This document shows, piece after piece, positions 26,346 to 35,258 of a DNA stretch of 64,000 nucleotides. Position 1 is the stretch's first letter, and the number at the start of each line of letters is the position of its first letter. The notes beneath the pieces are model-generated. The model did no database searches and was not told the DNA's origin. It was given only the letters and a program-made list of their open reading frames with translations. The stretch covers positions 25,298-89,297 of the forward strand of contig CAMDQH010000003.1 of assembly GCA_945905815.1 (NCBI GenBank). The letters run 5' to 3'. The translations under genes were made by a program, and so were the position numbers. The stretch comes from Bacteriovorax stolpii. GTDB taxonomy: Bacteria > Bdellovibrionota > Bacteriovoracia > Bacteriovoracales > Bacteriovoracaceae.

Positions 26346-26453
26346 ATTTTAAAAAAAATAGATATTGTTATTTTTATCATAAAAAAAGGACTAAATTCTT
26401 CACTCCTTCATCCGAAAAGAAATGTAGAATAACTAAAGAACCAATGGAGTGTT

Positions 26454-26867
26454 ATGAATCAAATTTTCTACGTAAGTAGTTCGAAAAAAGGAATGGGTTT
26501 AAAAGAGATAGAAGAAATGGCGAAAAAAGCCGCTAAGTCCAACAGCGACAATGGAATAACAGGGATTATGCTCTTTAAAGGAGGAGTTTTTTTACAACTC
26601 CTAGAAGGCGAGGCTTCAAAAATAAATACTTTATATGAATCTAAAATTAAAAAAGATGATAGACATACGAATATCACTGAAATTTTTAATATCCAGGCAA
26701 AAGAGCGGATGTTTGAAAAATGGTCAATGGCTTTCCATGAGGTCTCAGAACTCGATATTAAAATGGTTAACGAGATGCTCTCATGGCATAAACTTATTTC
26801 TGCCGTAAAGGAAATAGACAGTCACATAATTCTCCATATGCTAGAGAGATTTAAGGGAAAGCTTTAA
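26454..26867 (+). CDS. BLUF-domain blue-light sensor
   Basis: A 137-residue stand-alone BLUF protein (FAD-binding blue-light receptor). The key residues are present: Tyr6 in FYVSSSKKGM, Asn30 in AKSNSDNGITG and Gln48 in GVFLQLLEG, followed by the 'DDRHTNITEI' strand and a Trp in FEKWSMAF. There is no fused output domain, only ~40 C-terminal helical residues. Short BLUF proteins signal through partners, none of which is evident here. GGAG at good spacing precedes the ATG. It sits in an islet with transposon debris, which suggests horizontal acquisition (inference). Confidence 0.88.
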   Translation: MNQIFYVSSSKKGMGLKEIEEMAKKAAKSNSDNGITGIMLFKGGVFLQLLEGEASKINTLYESKIKKDDRHTNITEIFNIQAKERMFEKWSMAFHEVSELDIKMVNEMLSWHKLISAVKEIDSHIILHMLERFKGKL

Positions 26868-26933
26868 AGCTCAGAAGGTAAAATCGATACCATCGTCCCA
26901 GGCGACTTTGATTGTTGCTTTTGAATACTTTAA

Positions 26934-27125
26934 ACTCCTTGCCAATTATTACTTATCGTAAATGTAAAAAACCCGGCGAAAAATGTTGAGTCTCCAATAT
27001 CAGTTATTGAGGCTTCTATCGGTAACCTTGGTAAGATCCTTGCTCGTAACGTAAAAGAAAACTTCCCTAAAGAGATTGGTAAGTTTGCTAAAATTTCTAC
27101 AAGACTTAAAGAATGGAATAAGTAG
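26934..27125 (+). pseudogene. 3' fragment of an unidentified gene
   Basis: A 63-codon open frame with no start codon reads like real protein (SVIEASIGNLGKILARNVKE, then NFPKEIGKFAKISTRLKEW). It ends 12 bases before a good terminator, so it looks like the intact 3' end of a gene whose 5' part was lost. It may belong with the 5' fragment at 25997, the gene having been split by the insertion between them; the sequence cannot prove this. Confidence 0.4.
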
Positions 27126-27137
27126 TCGCTTAATTCT

Positions 27138-27171
27138 AAAAGGGCCCAGATCATTCTCGGGGCCCTTTTTT
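27138..27171 (+). terminator. Terminator before rlmN
   Basis: AAAGGGCCC pairs with GGGCCCTTT across a 12-13 base loop and is followed by a T run. Confidence 0.75.
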
Positions 27172-27265
27172 GTTTCTAAGTACCTTAAATAACATGATTG
27201 TAAACTTGTCCTATCAGGCCCTTTCTTCTTGCTAATCCCTTTGTCATCCACTACTTATAGTTCAC

Positions 27266-28378
27266 ATGAAACCCTCGTTTTTTGATCTTAATTACGATGA
27301 CCTTAAGGCACTTCTCGTTGAGAAAGGTTTTAGTCCGTTTGGGGCAACTCAAATGTTTGATTGGGTTTATAGAAAATGGATTCATGATCCAAACGAATGG
27401 TCGAACGTTTCAAAAGCTGCCAAAGCATTTTTCGCAGAAAATTATGATTTTAGTTTATTAAAAATTGTCTGGAGCGGTCTTTCAAAAGACGGTACTCGTA
27501 AATTTTTAGTTAAGATGACTGATGGTCAGACAGTTGAGACCGTCGCCATTCCAGCACGGGAGCGTTTAACTCTTTGTGTTTCCTCTCAGGTCGGATGTGC
27601 TGTTGGTTGTACGTTTTGTCATACTGCCACTCAGGGTTTAAAGCGCCACTTGAAAGCATCAGAAGTTGTTCTTCAGTATGTGACAGTTCAGAAATTTTTA
27701 AATGACTTAGGCGAAGGTGATTCTCTCACTAATATTGTTTATATGGGTCAAGGTGAACCACTTCATAATTACGAAAACATGAAAAAGGCGACTCAGATTT
27801 TTATGGCAGAGAGGGGATTGGGTTTAGGTCAGCGTCGTATTACTCTTTCCACTTCAGGTCTGGTTCCAGCGATTGAAAAACTCGCCATTGATTTTCCTAC
27901 TGTGAATATTGCCATCTCGCTTCACTCTGCAAGGAACGATGTTCGTACTCAATTGATGCCGATTAATAAAGTGTATGATCTGGATCGTCTGTTTAATGCA
28001 ATTAAGCAGATACCACTTAAAGCTCACAGACGTATTACTTATGAATATCTTCTGATTGATGGTGTGAACGATTCGATGGAAGATGTTACGGCTTTGGCAG
28101 ATTTGTTGAATTCAAAAGAATCTAAAATTAATCTTATTCCTTTCAATGAATATCCTGGCTCACAATATAAGCGACCTTCAGAGCAGAAAATAATGTGGTT
28201 TTTAGATCATATGATTAAGCGAGGGTTTACTTGTACTGTGCGCACTACTAAGGGAAGTGACATCCTAGCGGCTTGCGGACAATTAAAGAGTGAGTTTGAT
28301 AAAGTTAACGTTTGGGACAAGAAACCAGTAATTATTCCTGGTATTGCCAGTACTGTACTTCAGAATCTTCAGTCTTAG
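27266..28378 (+). CDS. rlmN: 23S rRNA/tRNA (adenine-C2)-methyltransferase RlmN
   Basis: A 370-residue radical-SAM enzyme that methylates A2503 of 23S rRNA and A37 of some tRNAs. The 4Fe-4S cluster cysteines are Cys111, Cys115 and Cys118 in QVGCAVGCTFCHTATQG. The GQGEPLHNYENMKKA block, ITLSTSGLVPAI and the late ILAACGQL cysteine, the methyl-carrying position in RlmN, are present. No ribosome-binding sequence is visible before the ATG, so the message may be leaderless or use an upstream region I cannot identify. Its 3' end overlaps the convergent small gene by 47 bases. Confidence 0.95.
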   Translation: MKPSFFDLNYDDLKALLVEKGFSPFGATQMFDWVYRKWIHDPNEWSNVSKAAKAFFAENYDFSLLKIVWSGLSKDGTRKFLVKMTDGQTVETVAIPARERLTLCVSSQVGCAVGCTFCHTATQGLKRHLKASEVVLQYVTVQKFLNDLGEGDSLTNIVYMGQGEPLHNYENMKKATQIFMAERGLGLGQRRITLSTSGLVPAIEKLAIDFPTVNIAISLHSARNDVRTQLMPINKVYDLDRLFNAIKQIPLKAHRRITYEYLLIDGVNDSMEDVTALADLLNSKESKINLIPFNEYPGSQYKRPSEQKIMWFLDHMIKRGFTCTVRTTKGSDILAACGQLKSEFDKVNVWDKKPVIIPGIASTVLQNLQS

Positions 28379-28577
28379 ATCCCTCGTCACTAGGAGCTTC
28401 TTCAGCAACATCTTTTTTTGCTTTCGACCCAGCAAATGCTCGCCCGGCTTTTGTTTCTTTCACAGCTTTTTCCACTTTAAATTTTTCTTCTGATTCCATT
28501 GATTCTTTTTCGATTGGTTCACTTGCGTACGAAAGTGTTACAAAAGTTAAAAATCCAAGAATAATAATATTTTTCAT
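28332..28577 (-). CDS. Small secreted charged protein
   Basis: An 81-residue protein, not recognised. It has a clear signal peptide (MKNIIILGFLTFVTLSYA) followed by ~60 very charged residues rich in Glu, Lys and Ala, probably disordered. AAGGAAG precedes the ATG. The last 15 codons overlap the end of rlmN on the other strand. Confidence 0.6.
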   Translation of the reverse strand: MKNIIILGFLTFVTLSYASEPIEKESMESEEKFKVEKAVKETKAGRAFAGSKAKKDVAEEAPSDEGSKTEDSEVQYWQYQE

Positions 28578-28866
28578 AATTGCTTCCTTGCAGAGAAGAT
28601 TAAGGAGTCTCCGCTACTAACCTTTTCGGCTTACGCCAGAAATTACTAAAGCCCTTGGGGGTCGGGACACTTTTACCGTTAGTGGACGAATATTTTTGAT
28701 TCTTCTCGTTAATGACAAACTTTACATGATGAATGTGATTCCAGGCATTTAGAGTAGGTAAAATTTATTGATGTATGTCAGTGTTAGAAGTTAGTGGGTG
28801 ACAAAGATGCCGCCGAATAGGACAGTTTAACTCTACTATTCGCTAGTTTAATAAAGGTCTTCCTTA
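28578..28866. other. Intergenic region between divergent genes
   Basis: About 290 bases separate the divergent small secreted gene and the PLD gene. No convincing ORF, RNA gene or hairpin was recognised; it presumably holds both promoters. Confidence 0.4.
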
Positions 28867-30210
28867 ATGAAACTATGGCAACTAACGCTTCTAAGCATTT
28901 TTATCACGGCACCCGTTTGGGGCGGTGTAAAAGCATATTTTAATCATAATCCTAAAACTTCTTATACTGATCCTTATCGCAATATTTCGCGACCAGGTGA
29001 TGACCTTGAACAGATTGTTTTAGGTGAGATTGCAAAAGCTAAGAAAACAATTTTTATTGCTGTGCAGGAAATTAGGCTACCGCTAGTTGCAAAAGCCCTG
29101 GTTGAAAAAAAGAAACAAGGCGTAGATGTTCGAGTGGTGATTGAGCACGATTATAACTTCACTGTTATGACTCAAAGAGATGATGATGGTAACGAGCATG
29201 AAGCATCAAGACTGACCGATCTTAGAGCTCTAGTAGATGTCAATAAAGACGGTAAATTCAGTAAAGATGAGCTTGAAAGTCGCGATGCTATTCATATGTT
29301 ACAGGTCGGAAAAGTTCCGGTGATGGATGATACTTTTGATAGCTCAAATGGTTCAGGTTTGATGCACCATAAATTTATGATTGTTGACGGGAAATCAACG
29401 ATTGTAAGTACGGCAAATTTCACTCTCAGTTGCATTCACGGAGATATTTTAGCGCCTACCTCTCGAGGTAATGCAAACTCAATGATTTCCATTCAAGCTA
29501 CTTCTGTTGCCAAAGTATTCGACGAGGAATTTTCGCAACTTTGGGGCAATGGAAAGCGTGGAAATTTTGGTCATAATAAAACATACCGTGGGCCACAGAT
29601 TGTCACGGTTGGTGGAACAAAAATAACCATTCAATTTTCTCCAACCTCACAGCGCTACAACTGGGAAGAATCTGGCAATGGCCTAATCGCCACCCATCTA
29701 GCGAAGGCAAAAAAATCAATTAAAGCCGCGCTATTTGTTTATTCAGATCAAAAACTATCTGATGTGATTGAAAATCGTCACAACGCTGGCGTTACATTAG
29801 GTTTTTTAGTTGAAAGAAAATTTGCTTTCCGTGAGTATTCAGAGCTCTTAGATATGGCCGGTATAGAAATGCTAAGTCCAAACTGTAGCTTAGAACCCGA
29901 TAACCATCCTTGGAAAAATCCTGCAAAAGAATTTGGAATTCCAACTTTGGCTTTGGGCGATGTGCTTCATCATAAATATGGAGTTGTTGATAACAAAACT
30001 GTTATCGTTGGATCGCAAAATTGGTCAGAAGCAGCAAACTATACCAATGATGAAACAGTACTTGTGATTGAAGAGGCGAAAGCCGCAGATCAATTTACTC
30101 AGGAATATGATCGTCTAATTTCTAAAAGCCGTTTAGGTGTTCCAGCAACTCTCAAAAAAGAAATCATTCGTTTAGAGACAGAATGTTCTAGTAAAGGCTT
30201 ATATTTCTAA
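28867..30210 (+). CDS. Secreted phospholipase D-like protein with an EF-hand loop
   Basis: A 447-residue protein with signal peptide MKLWQLTLLSIFITAPVWG. It has two complete HKD motifs of the PLD superfamily: His167-Lys169-Asp174 in MHHKFMIVDGKSTIV and His368-Lys370-Asp375 in LHHKYGVVDNKTVIV, each followed by the usual S-x-N/Q-W/F stretch (STANF, GSQNW). Two HKDs form one active site hydrolysing phosphodiesters in phospholipids or nucleic acids. Residues 124-135 (DVNKDGKFSKDE) form a textbook 12-residue EF-hand calcium loop inserted before the first HKD. The enzyme is exported, so calcium control by the environment is plausible (inference). Lipid versus nucleic acid substrate is undecided. 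Confidence 0.9.
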   Translation: MKLWQLTLLSIFITAPVWGGVKAYFNHNPKTSYTDPYRNISRPGDDLEQIVLGEIAKAKKTIFIAVQEIRLPLVAKALVEKKKQGVDVRVVIEHDYNFTVMTQRDDDGNEHEASRLTDLRALVDVNKDGKFSKDELESRDAIHMLQVGKVPVMDDTFDSSNGSGLMHHKFMIVDGKSTIVSTANFTLSCIHGDILAPTSRGNANSMISIQATSVAKVFDEEFSQLWGNGKRGNFGHNKTYRGPQIVTVGGTKITIQFSPTSQRYNWEESGNGLIATHLAKAKKSIKAALFVYSDQKLSDVIENRHNAGVTLGFLVERKFAFREYSELLDMAGIEMLSPNCSLEPDNHPWKNPAKEFGIPTLALGDVLHHKYGVVDNKTVIVGSQNWSEAANYTNDETVLVIEEAKAADQFTQEYDRLISKSRLGVPATLKKEIIRLETECSSKGLYF

Positions 30211-30285
30211 GTAGTTAAACGTTCCATTTTCTCTTTATCCCGTTTATACTTTAGGCTTATTTAGAACTTATGGAAGGAGTTCCTT

Positions 30286-31209
30286 GTGAGCCGCGAACGA
30301 TCTAAAGGGATAGTTGGGATTTTTATTCTAGTTACTGTCCTGTTTTTTATTTTCATTCTTTTTGCTTTTTTTACCGTTTCTAAACTCAAAGACACAGACT
30401 CGATGGGTAGTGATCTTTTGAATAGTCAAAAGAACGCTCAGATTGCTGTTATCACAATTGAGAATGAGATTCGAGATTCAAAAAAGATAGTAGGGATGCT
30501 TCTTGCTGCTGAAGAAGAGAAAGATATTAAGGCAATCATCTTACGGATTGATTCTCCGGGAGGAGCTGTCGCTCCAACTCAGGAAATCTATGAGGAAGTA
30601 AGACGAATTGATCAAAAGAAACCGATTTATTCTAGCTTTGGTTCAGTTGCAGCTAGCGGCGGTTACTACATTGGGGCGGCCACAAGAAAAATTTGGGCAA
30701 ATTCTGGAACACTTACCGGATCGATCGGGGTGATTATGCAGATGGCGGATCTCTCTGAGCTTTACAAATTTGCTAAGTATAAACCCGAAACGATTAAGGC
30801 CGGACGCTATAAAGATATTGGTAATCCTGCTCGGGCGATGACTGATGAAGAGAGAGCATTCTTAACTGATTTGCTTGCGGGTACTCACAAGCAATTTAAA
30901 GATGATATTTCAGCAGTCAGAAAAGATCGCTTAAAGAAAGATATTAATGAATTGGCGCAAGGACAAATTTTTCACGGATATGAAGCGAAAGAATTTGGTC
31001 TCGTGGATGAGCTAGGTGGATTGTGGATGGCCGGTAGAGCTATTCATAAAGAATTAAAGCTTAAAGGCAAATTTGGTCTGAGATACATGAAACCTTCTCA
31101 TAATAAATTCTCTTTATCTGATTTACTGGAAGAAGGAGAGGACACTTTGAGTTTACTAAAGCACAAAGTCGTCAGTCCATCTGGTCCAGCGTTTCTTTAT
31201 CAACCGTAG
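30286..31209 (+). CDS. sppA: Signal peptide peptidase SppA
   Basis: A 307-residue membrane-anchored serine protease degrading cleaved signal peptides. It starts at a GTG with GGAG upstream. One N-terminal membrane helix (residues ~10-30) is followed by the S49 domain: ILRIDSPGGAV, the nucleophile Ser in GSVAASGGYYIGAA and the general-base Lys in AGRYKDIGNPAR. The short form (one S49 domain) is typical outside E. coli. lapB follows after seven bases. Confidence 0.93.
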   Translation: MSRERSKGIVGIFILVTVLFFIFILFAFFTVSKLKDTDSMGSDLLNSQKNAQIAVITIENEIRDSKKIVGMLLAAEEEKDIKAIILRIDSPGGAVAPTQEIYEEVRRIDQKKPIYSSFGSVAASGGYYIGAATRKIWANSGTLTGSIGVIMQMADLSELYKFAKYKPETIKAGRYKDIGNPARAMTDEERAFLTDLLAGTHKQFKDDISAVRKDRLKKDINELAQGQIFHGYEAKEFGLVDELGGLWMAGRAIHKELKLKGKFGLRYMKPSHNKFSLSDLLEEGEDTLSLLKHKVVSPSGPAFLYQP

Positions 31210-31216
31210 GAGCTGA

Positions 31217-32446
31217 ATGGACTTCACTTTCCTGTTAGAATGGGGAAAAGATCATATTTTAACCGTTGTAGCGGTTGTGATTACTTTGGTTCTGATTTAC
31301 CACTACGTCATTGAAAAAGATAAAGCAGTTAAGTTATCAAAAAAATATCGCCATTCTATATTTGAAGCTCAATCACGTATTTTTCTGAATGCTACTCAAT
31401 ATCTAATTGAGGGGAATAAAGACCTCGCGATTAAAGAGTTTTTAAATGCTGTTGATCTAAACCGGGAAACAATCGATACCTATTTTGCTTTAGGTGGATT
31501 GTTTCGTTCCAATGGTGAAATTGAAAAAGCTATTTCTATTCATCGCTCACTCATCGCTCGTGAAAGTATTTCTGAATCAACAAGGCTTCAGGCCTTAAAA
31601 GAACTCGCTCTTGATTTTGATAAGGGTGGTTTCATTGATAAAGCTGTTGAGACATATAAAGATGTGCTCCGAATTAACCGTGATCAACAAGACGTTATCA
31701 ATTCTTTGTGTCGAATTTTCGAGGACACAGAAGATTGGGACCAGGCCTATAATTATCGGATTATGCTTTCAAAGGTTGGACAAGAAAATCAGTCTGAAAC
31801 GATTTCTCATATTCTAGTTGAAAAAGCAAAAGTCATGTTTGAGCATGGTCAGTTTAAGGCCTGCGTGGAAGAATTAGAGGATGCTTTTAGATTTGCTCCC
31901 TCTGTATCGGCCAAAATCCTTCGCTTGAAGTTGTTCTTGGTTCAAGGAAAGATGGAGGATGCAAACGGTGTATTATTGGAGCTATTAAAAGAGCATCCGA
32001 TGTATGCCACTTTTATTTTTGTTTCTCTTGATTCTTTTAATTCTAAATTGCCCCAAAAAGACGAATATTTACAGAGACTCCAACAGTTGAAAGATTATTT
32101 CTTAAGTTTGAATGATCTTGATCTAATGAGTTCACCCTCTGTTGTCCTTTCAAAAATCCGTTTATTAAAAGACGTAAAAAAGACTGGAGATGCTTTTGAT
32201 CTTCTAGATGGTTGGATGAAAAACCATGGCCAGTCTGACGTTCTTAAAGTGGAATACATTAAGATTTTGATTGAAGTTGGAAAAGTGGAAGAAGCACTAC
32301 AACACACTAAAGGGCTTTTAAATAATATTCAAAGTTCACTTACGAGACATTACTGTTCACAATGTGGATATAATTCAGATGAAATTTTTTGGCGATGCCC
32401 TCAATGCCATAGTTGGGAAACCATTCAATTTCGCTGGAAGGTATAG
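31217..32446 (+). CDS. lapB: LapB/YciM-like LPS regulatory protein
   Basis: A 409-residue protein with an N-terminal membrane helix (ILTVVAVVITLVLIYHYVI) and ~330 residues of TPR repeats (for example AIKEFLNAVDLNRETIDTYF). A C-terminal rubredoxin-like zinc/iron knuckle (YCSQCGYNSDEIFWRCPQCH) completes the LapB architecture. In E. coli LapB steers FtsH to degrade LpxC and so limits LPS synthesis. It is downstream of sppA and adjoins the next gene with no gap, supporting one envelope operon. Confidence 0.9.
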   Translation: MDFTFLLEWGKDHILTVVAVVITLVLIYHYVIEKDKAVKLSKKYRHSIFEAQSRIFLNATQYLIEGNKDLAIKEFLNAVDLNRETIDTYFALGGLFRSNGEIEKAISIHRSLIARESISESTRLQALKELALDFDKGGFIDKAVETYKDVLRINRDQQDVINSLCRIFEDTEDWDQAYNYRIMLSKVGQENQSETISHILVEKAKVMFEHGQFKACVEELEDAFRFAPSVSAKILRLKLFLVQGKMEDANGVLLELLKEHPMYATFIFVSLDSFNSKLPQKDEYLQRLQQLKDYFLSLNDLDLMSSPSVVLSKIRLLKDVKKTGDAFDLLDGWMKNHGQSDVLKVEYIKILIEVGKVEEALQHTKGLLNNIQSSLTRHYCSQCGYNSDEIFWRCPQCHSWETIQFRWKV

Positions 32447-32842
32447 ATGTTTTTGATATTATTGTTATCATCAATTTTGTCCTTCGCTGAAACCACTTCG
32501 ACAGATGAAAAAGTCGTTGGCATATTTTATATGAACCCATTGTTTGGTCATGTACATCAATATTCAGTTAGAACCTCTGCCAGCTTAACCACTATTCAAT
32601 GTGCTCATCCGGTTAAAGTCATCGAATCTTCCAAGGTTTCCATTTCAAATGAATGGGCCTATGTGCAGGTTGCCGATTATCGTGGATTTGTTATGAAACA
32701 GTTTTTGAGTGAAACAAAACCTGATTGTATTCAGGGAAAATATCCAAAATTTTTTGACATGCTTAATATGGATTTATCTGAGCTCTATTATTGGGGACGA
32801 CTCTATGACCATTATGTTCAGGGCGAAACTCGCGTTCAGTAG
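32447..32842 (+). CDS. Secreted SH3-like small protein
   Basis: A 131-residue protein with signal peptide MFLILLLSSILSFA. Residues ~35-90 have the pattern of a bacterial SH3 domain: YSVRTSASLTTIQC, then WAYVQVADYRGFVMKQFL. The start codon follows directly on the lapB stop (TAGATG). SH3-like domains bind cell-wall peptides or proteins; its role is unknown. Its last 13 codons overlap the next gene. Confidence 0.65.
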   Translation: MFLILLLSSILSFAETTSTDEKVVGIFYMNPLFGHVHQYSVRTSASLTTIQCAHPVKVIESSKVSISNEWAYVQVADYRGFVMKQFLSETKPDCIQGKYPKFFDMLNMDLSELYYWGRLYDHYVQGETRVQ

Positions 32843-33701
32843 TTTTGTTCTGCTTTTTACAATTTCAGCCTTAAGTCAAACCTCCAAGCTTCAGGAAGAA
32901 AAAGAGCTTGAGGTTGTGAACTTCAAATCAATTAAAAAAGTTCTTCAACAGGACGGTCTTTCCCAATCAGCAAAGATGAAAACCAAGCAAGTTGCAGTCT
33001 TAAAAATTGAACAAACGAATTTGGAAGTAAACCGCTTTAACTACCCAAAGGAGGATGAACTTTGGGGATTTGTGAGTGAATATTGGCTGGTTAAAAATGC
33101 TCAACTTTTAGGTTGGGATTTTGAAAAACCTGATTATGGCCTTGAGGCATCATTTCGTAAAACGCTGGAGAGTTTAGGCTTCTACCAGAAAAAGTTTAAA
33201 ATTCTTTTAGTAAACACACCCACCCTTGTAAGGGCTTCATTTCCTGGAAGTGAAGGGGAGATGATTCTCCTCCTGTCTGTTCCATTTATACGATCACTTG
33301 ATTTGAGTAAACTTGAAATTTCTCTCTTATTGCTTGAGGATTACTTTCGTCTTGAAGGGGGCTACTTTAAAAAAGCCGTCTCAACTGAAAAGCTCAAAAG
33401 ACTTGCTGGCACAAATTTTTACGGTAAGAAGCCTGACATGAGCATGATTGAAGAACTACTAAACAAATACGACACTCAGATTAACCAGAAAGGGTATTCT
33501 TTCCAGCAGCAATTTGAAACGACAAAAAAAATGGATTCGTTTTTAAAGTCTAGCCCTGAATTATGGAATGCTTATTTTCACTTGTTAGGTAAGTTGCAAA
33601 GTTTTCTCAAAGTGAATGTTCAGTACAAAGATTATCTGAAGCTTTACCCATCACCAGAAATGCAATTAAAGTGGATTAGTCCCGAAGAGAAAATACTCTG
33701 A
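32805..33701 (+). CDS. Secreted protein with a possible catalytically dead M48-like domain
   Basis: About 298 residues. I choose the ATG at 32805 (GGGGA upstream, and it puts the signal peptide MFRAKLAFSSFVLLFTISA at the N-terminus) over an ATG at 32709 inside the previous gene. Residues ~140-190 resemble the core of M48 metalloproteases ('...GEMILLLSVPFIRSLDLSKL' followed by a hydrophobic helix), but where HExxH is expected it reads LLLEDYFRLEGGYF. The similarity is weak and my judgement only. Both neighbours are unrecognised, and all lie between lapB and the Tol genes with overlaps, so an envelope role is likely. Confidence 0.6.
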   Translation: MTIMFRAKLAFSSFVLLFTISALSQTSKLQEEKELEVVNFKSIKKVLQQDGLSQSAKMKTKQVAVLKIEQTNLEVNRFNYPKEDELWGFVSEYWLVKNAQLLGWDFEKPDYGLEASFRKTLESLGFYQKKFKILLVNTPTLVRASFPGSEGEMILLLSVPFIRSLDLSKLEISLLLLEDYFRLEGGYFKKAVSTEKLKRLAGTNFYGKKPDMSMIEELLNKYDTQINQKGYSFQQQFETTKKMDSFLKSSPELWNAYFHLLGKLQSFLKVNVQYKDYLKLYPSPEMQLKWISPEEKIL

Positions 33702-34543
33702 TGAGTGACCAAGAGACGACCTACGGACAACTCATTAAAAATGTAAAATACTACGCTGTATTTCAAGCTATTTTTGTTTTTTTAGTTATTATTCTTAGTT
33801 CCGTCGGAGCATTCTTTCACTTTTTACTTGATCATGAAATCAGCATTGTCGAATCATGGCTGCATAATAATCAATGGGAAATTCTGATTGTTTCAAAACT
33901 TTTTTCTCTGTTTCTTTTGAATCGTTGGTTCAAAGTTCGGTTGTATCAGCTTAAGTCCTTCAGAGAATTAGTTAATGAGCTAGTGAGCTGGCCTGATCCT
34001 AAGGTTATTGTCGTTTCTGTTTTCATGGTCATGAGCTATATCACTATGGGTAATACTAGTTTTGTTGATCAAAACATTGGCTACTGGTATTTTCAAATCG
34101 CTTCTTTCTTTTGTCTCATTGTCTTTTTTGGTACCGAATTTATCTTAATTGCCTACTTGGAAGATATTTTGAATCATAAAGTTCACCCGTCTCGTTTATA
34201 TTTAGGCTTTTGTTATACTATTATTTTTGCAATTGCTTTCCGTATGAGTGTTCCTGATTACTACGGTCTCATGCCTTACGTGGTTTTAAGTTATTGCTCA
34301 CTCATCTACCTTAGTGGTCAATCGTTTAAAAGCTGGAGTAACGTAGTTTGCTTTTTGGTTCTGTTCATTGCCCCTATGGGGTCCTTCTTTGGTCTTGACC
34401 CGGTATGGGGAGACGACTTTTCACCTTTCCGAGTAGACAAGAAGCTTAACATGCCTTTTCTAGCTGTAATTTGGATGATATCTTTTTTATATTATAGATT
34501 TAGGGATCAGTTAATTATTTCTGCCCGTAAGCTTCTCAGATAG
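33701..34543 (+). CDS. Multi-pass membrane protein of unknown function
   Basis: A 280-residue protein with about six to seven hydrophobic helices, the first at ~20-42 and the others between ~65 and ~265. No family recognised. The start overlaps the preceding stop (TGATGAG), and tolQ begins nine bases after it. This places it in the lapB-to-tol run; a role tied to Tol or LPS is suggested by context alone. Confidence 0.7.
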   Translation: MSDQETTYGQLIKNVKYYAVFQAIFVFLVIILSSVGAFFHFLLDHEISIVESWLHNNQWEILIVSKLFSLFLLNRWFKVRLYQLKSFRELVNELVSWPDPKVIVVSVFMVMSYITMGNTSFVDQNIGYWYFQIASFFCLIVFFGTEFILIAYLEDILNHKVHPSRLYLGFCYTIIFAIAFRMSVPDYYGLMPYVVLSYCSLIYLSGQSFKSWSNVVCFLVLFIAPMGSFFGLDPVWGDDFSPFRVDKKLNMPFLAVIWMISFLYYRFRDQLIISARKLLR

Positions 34544-34552
34544 AGGTATTTT

Positions 34553-35254
34553 ATGCAAGGAAGTCTAAACATTTGGCAAATTCTCTGGGAATCGGGCGTT
34601 GTCGTTAAGCTAGTACTTATCATTCTTGCCTTGGCCTCCGTCTTATCCTGGACAATTATTTTACAGAAATATAAGGAACTCAAACTTGTAATAGAAGCCA
34701 ATGATAAGTTTAATACTTTTTTTAAAGGTTCAAACTCTCTTTCAGAAATTCATCGTGAAGCCTCTGAGAATCAAGACTCAACAATGAGTCTGATGTTTCG
34801 TCGAGGTTATGAAGAATTAAATAAAGTGGGAGAAAAGCTTTCAAGCGGAAATAAGGGTACAATTGCTCAGCATTTTACGCAGCATGGTTTTCAAGCCTTG
34901 GAGCGTGCTCTTAAAACAGGGTCTAATTCTGCTAATGAGAGAATGGACATTCGCGTTTCCACACTGGCATCTATCGGTTCGATCTCGCCGTTCATTGGCC
35001 TCTTTGGGACAGTATGGGGAATCATCGATGCCTTTTCTGGTCTCTCAATGGGAGGCGGAAGTATTGAAGCTGTGGCACCTGGTATTGCGGAAGCACTTGT
35101 TGCAACTGCTGTGGGTCTTGCCGCTGCTATTCCTGCTGTTTGGTTTTTTAACGTCTTCAATAATCAAATTGCTCGCATAAATTCGCAGATGGAATCATTT
35201 TCTCAGGACTTTTTAAACCTGATTGAAAGATCCATTCTGATTAAGAAGGATTAA
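34553..35254 (+). CDS. tolQ: TolQ/ExbB-type proton channel protein
   Basis: A 233-residue MotA/TolQ/ExbB family protein. There are three membrane helices: near residues 15-37, and a pair after ~140 in the conserved region LASIGSISPFIGLFGTVWG, then VAPGIAEALVATAVGLAAAI. With TolR it forms the proton-driven motor that energises TolA for outer-membrane constriction. tolR follows after four bases. Confidence 0.95.
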   Translation: MQGSLNIWQILWESGVVVKLVLIILALASVLSWTIILQKYKELKLVIEANDKFNTFFKGSNSLSEIHREASENQDSTMSLMFRRGYEELNKVGEKLSSGNKGTIAQHFTQHGFQALERALKTGSNSANERMDIRVSTLASIGSISPFIGLFGTVWGIIDAFSGLSMGGGSIEAVAPGIAEALVATAVGLAAAIPAVWFFNVFNNQIARINSQMESFSQDFLNLIERSILIKKD

Positions 35255-35258
35255 TCAC

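Noticed and set aside
32095..32307. Minus-strand open frame within lapB
   Set aside because: It is a shadow of the TPR-coding sequence, with no ribosome site.
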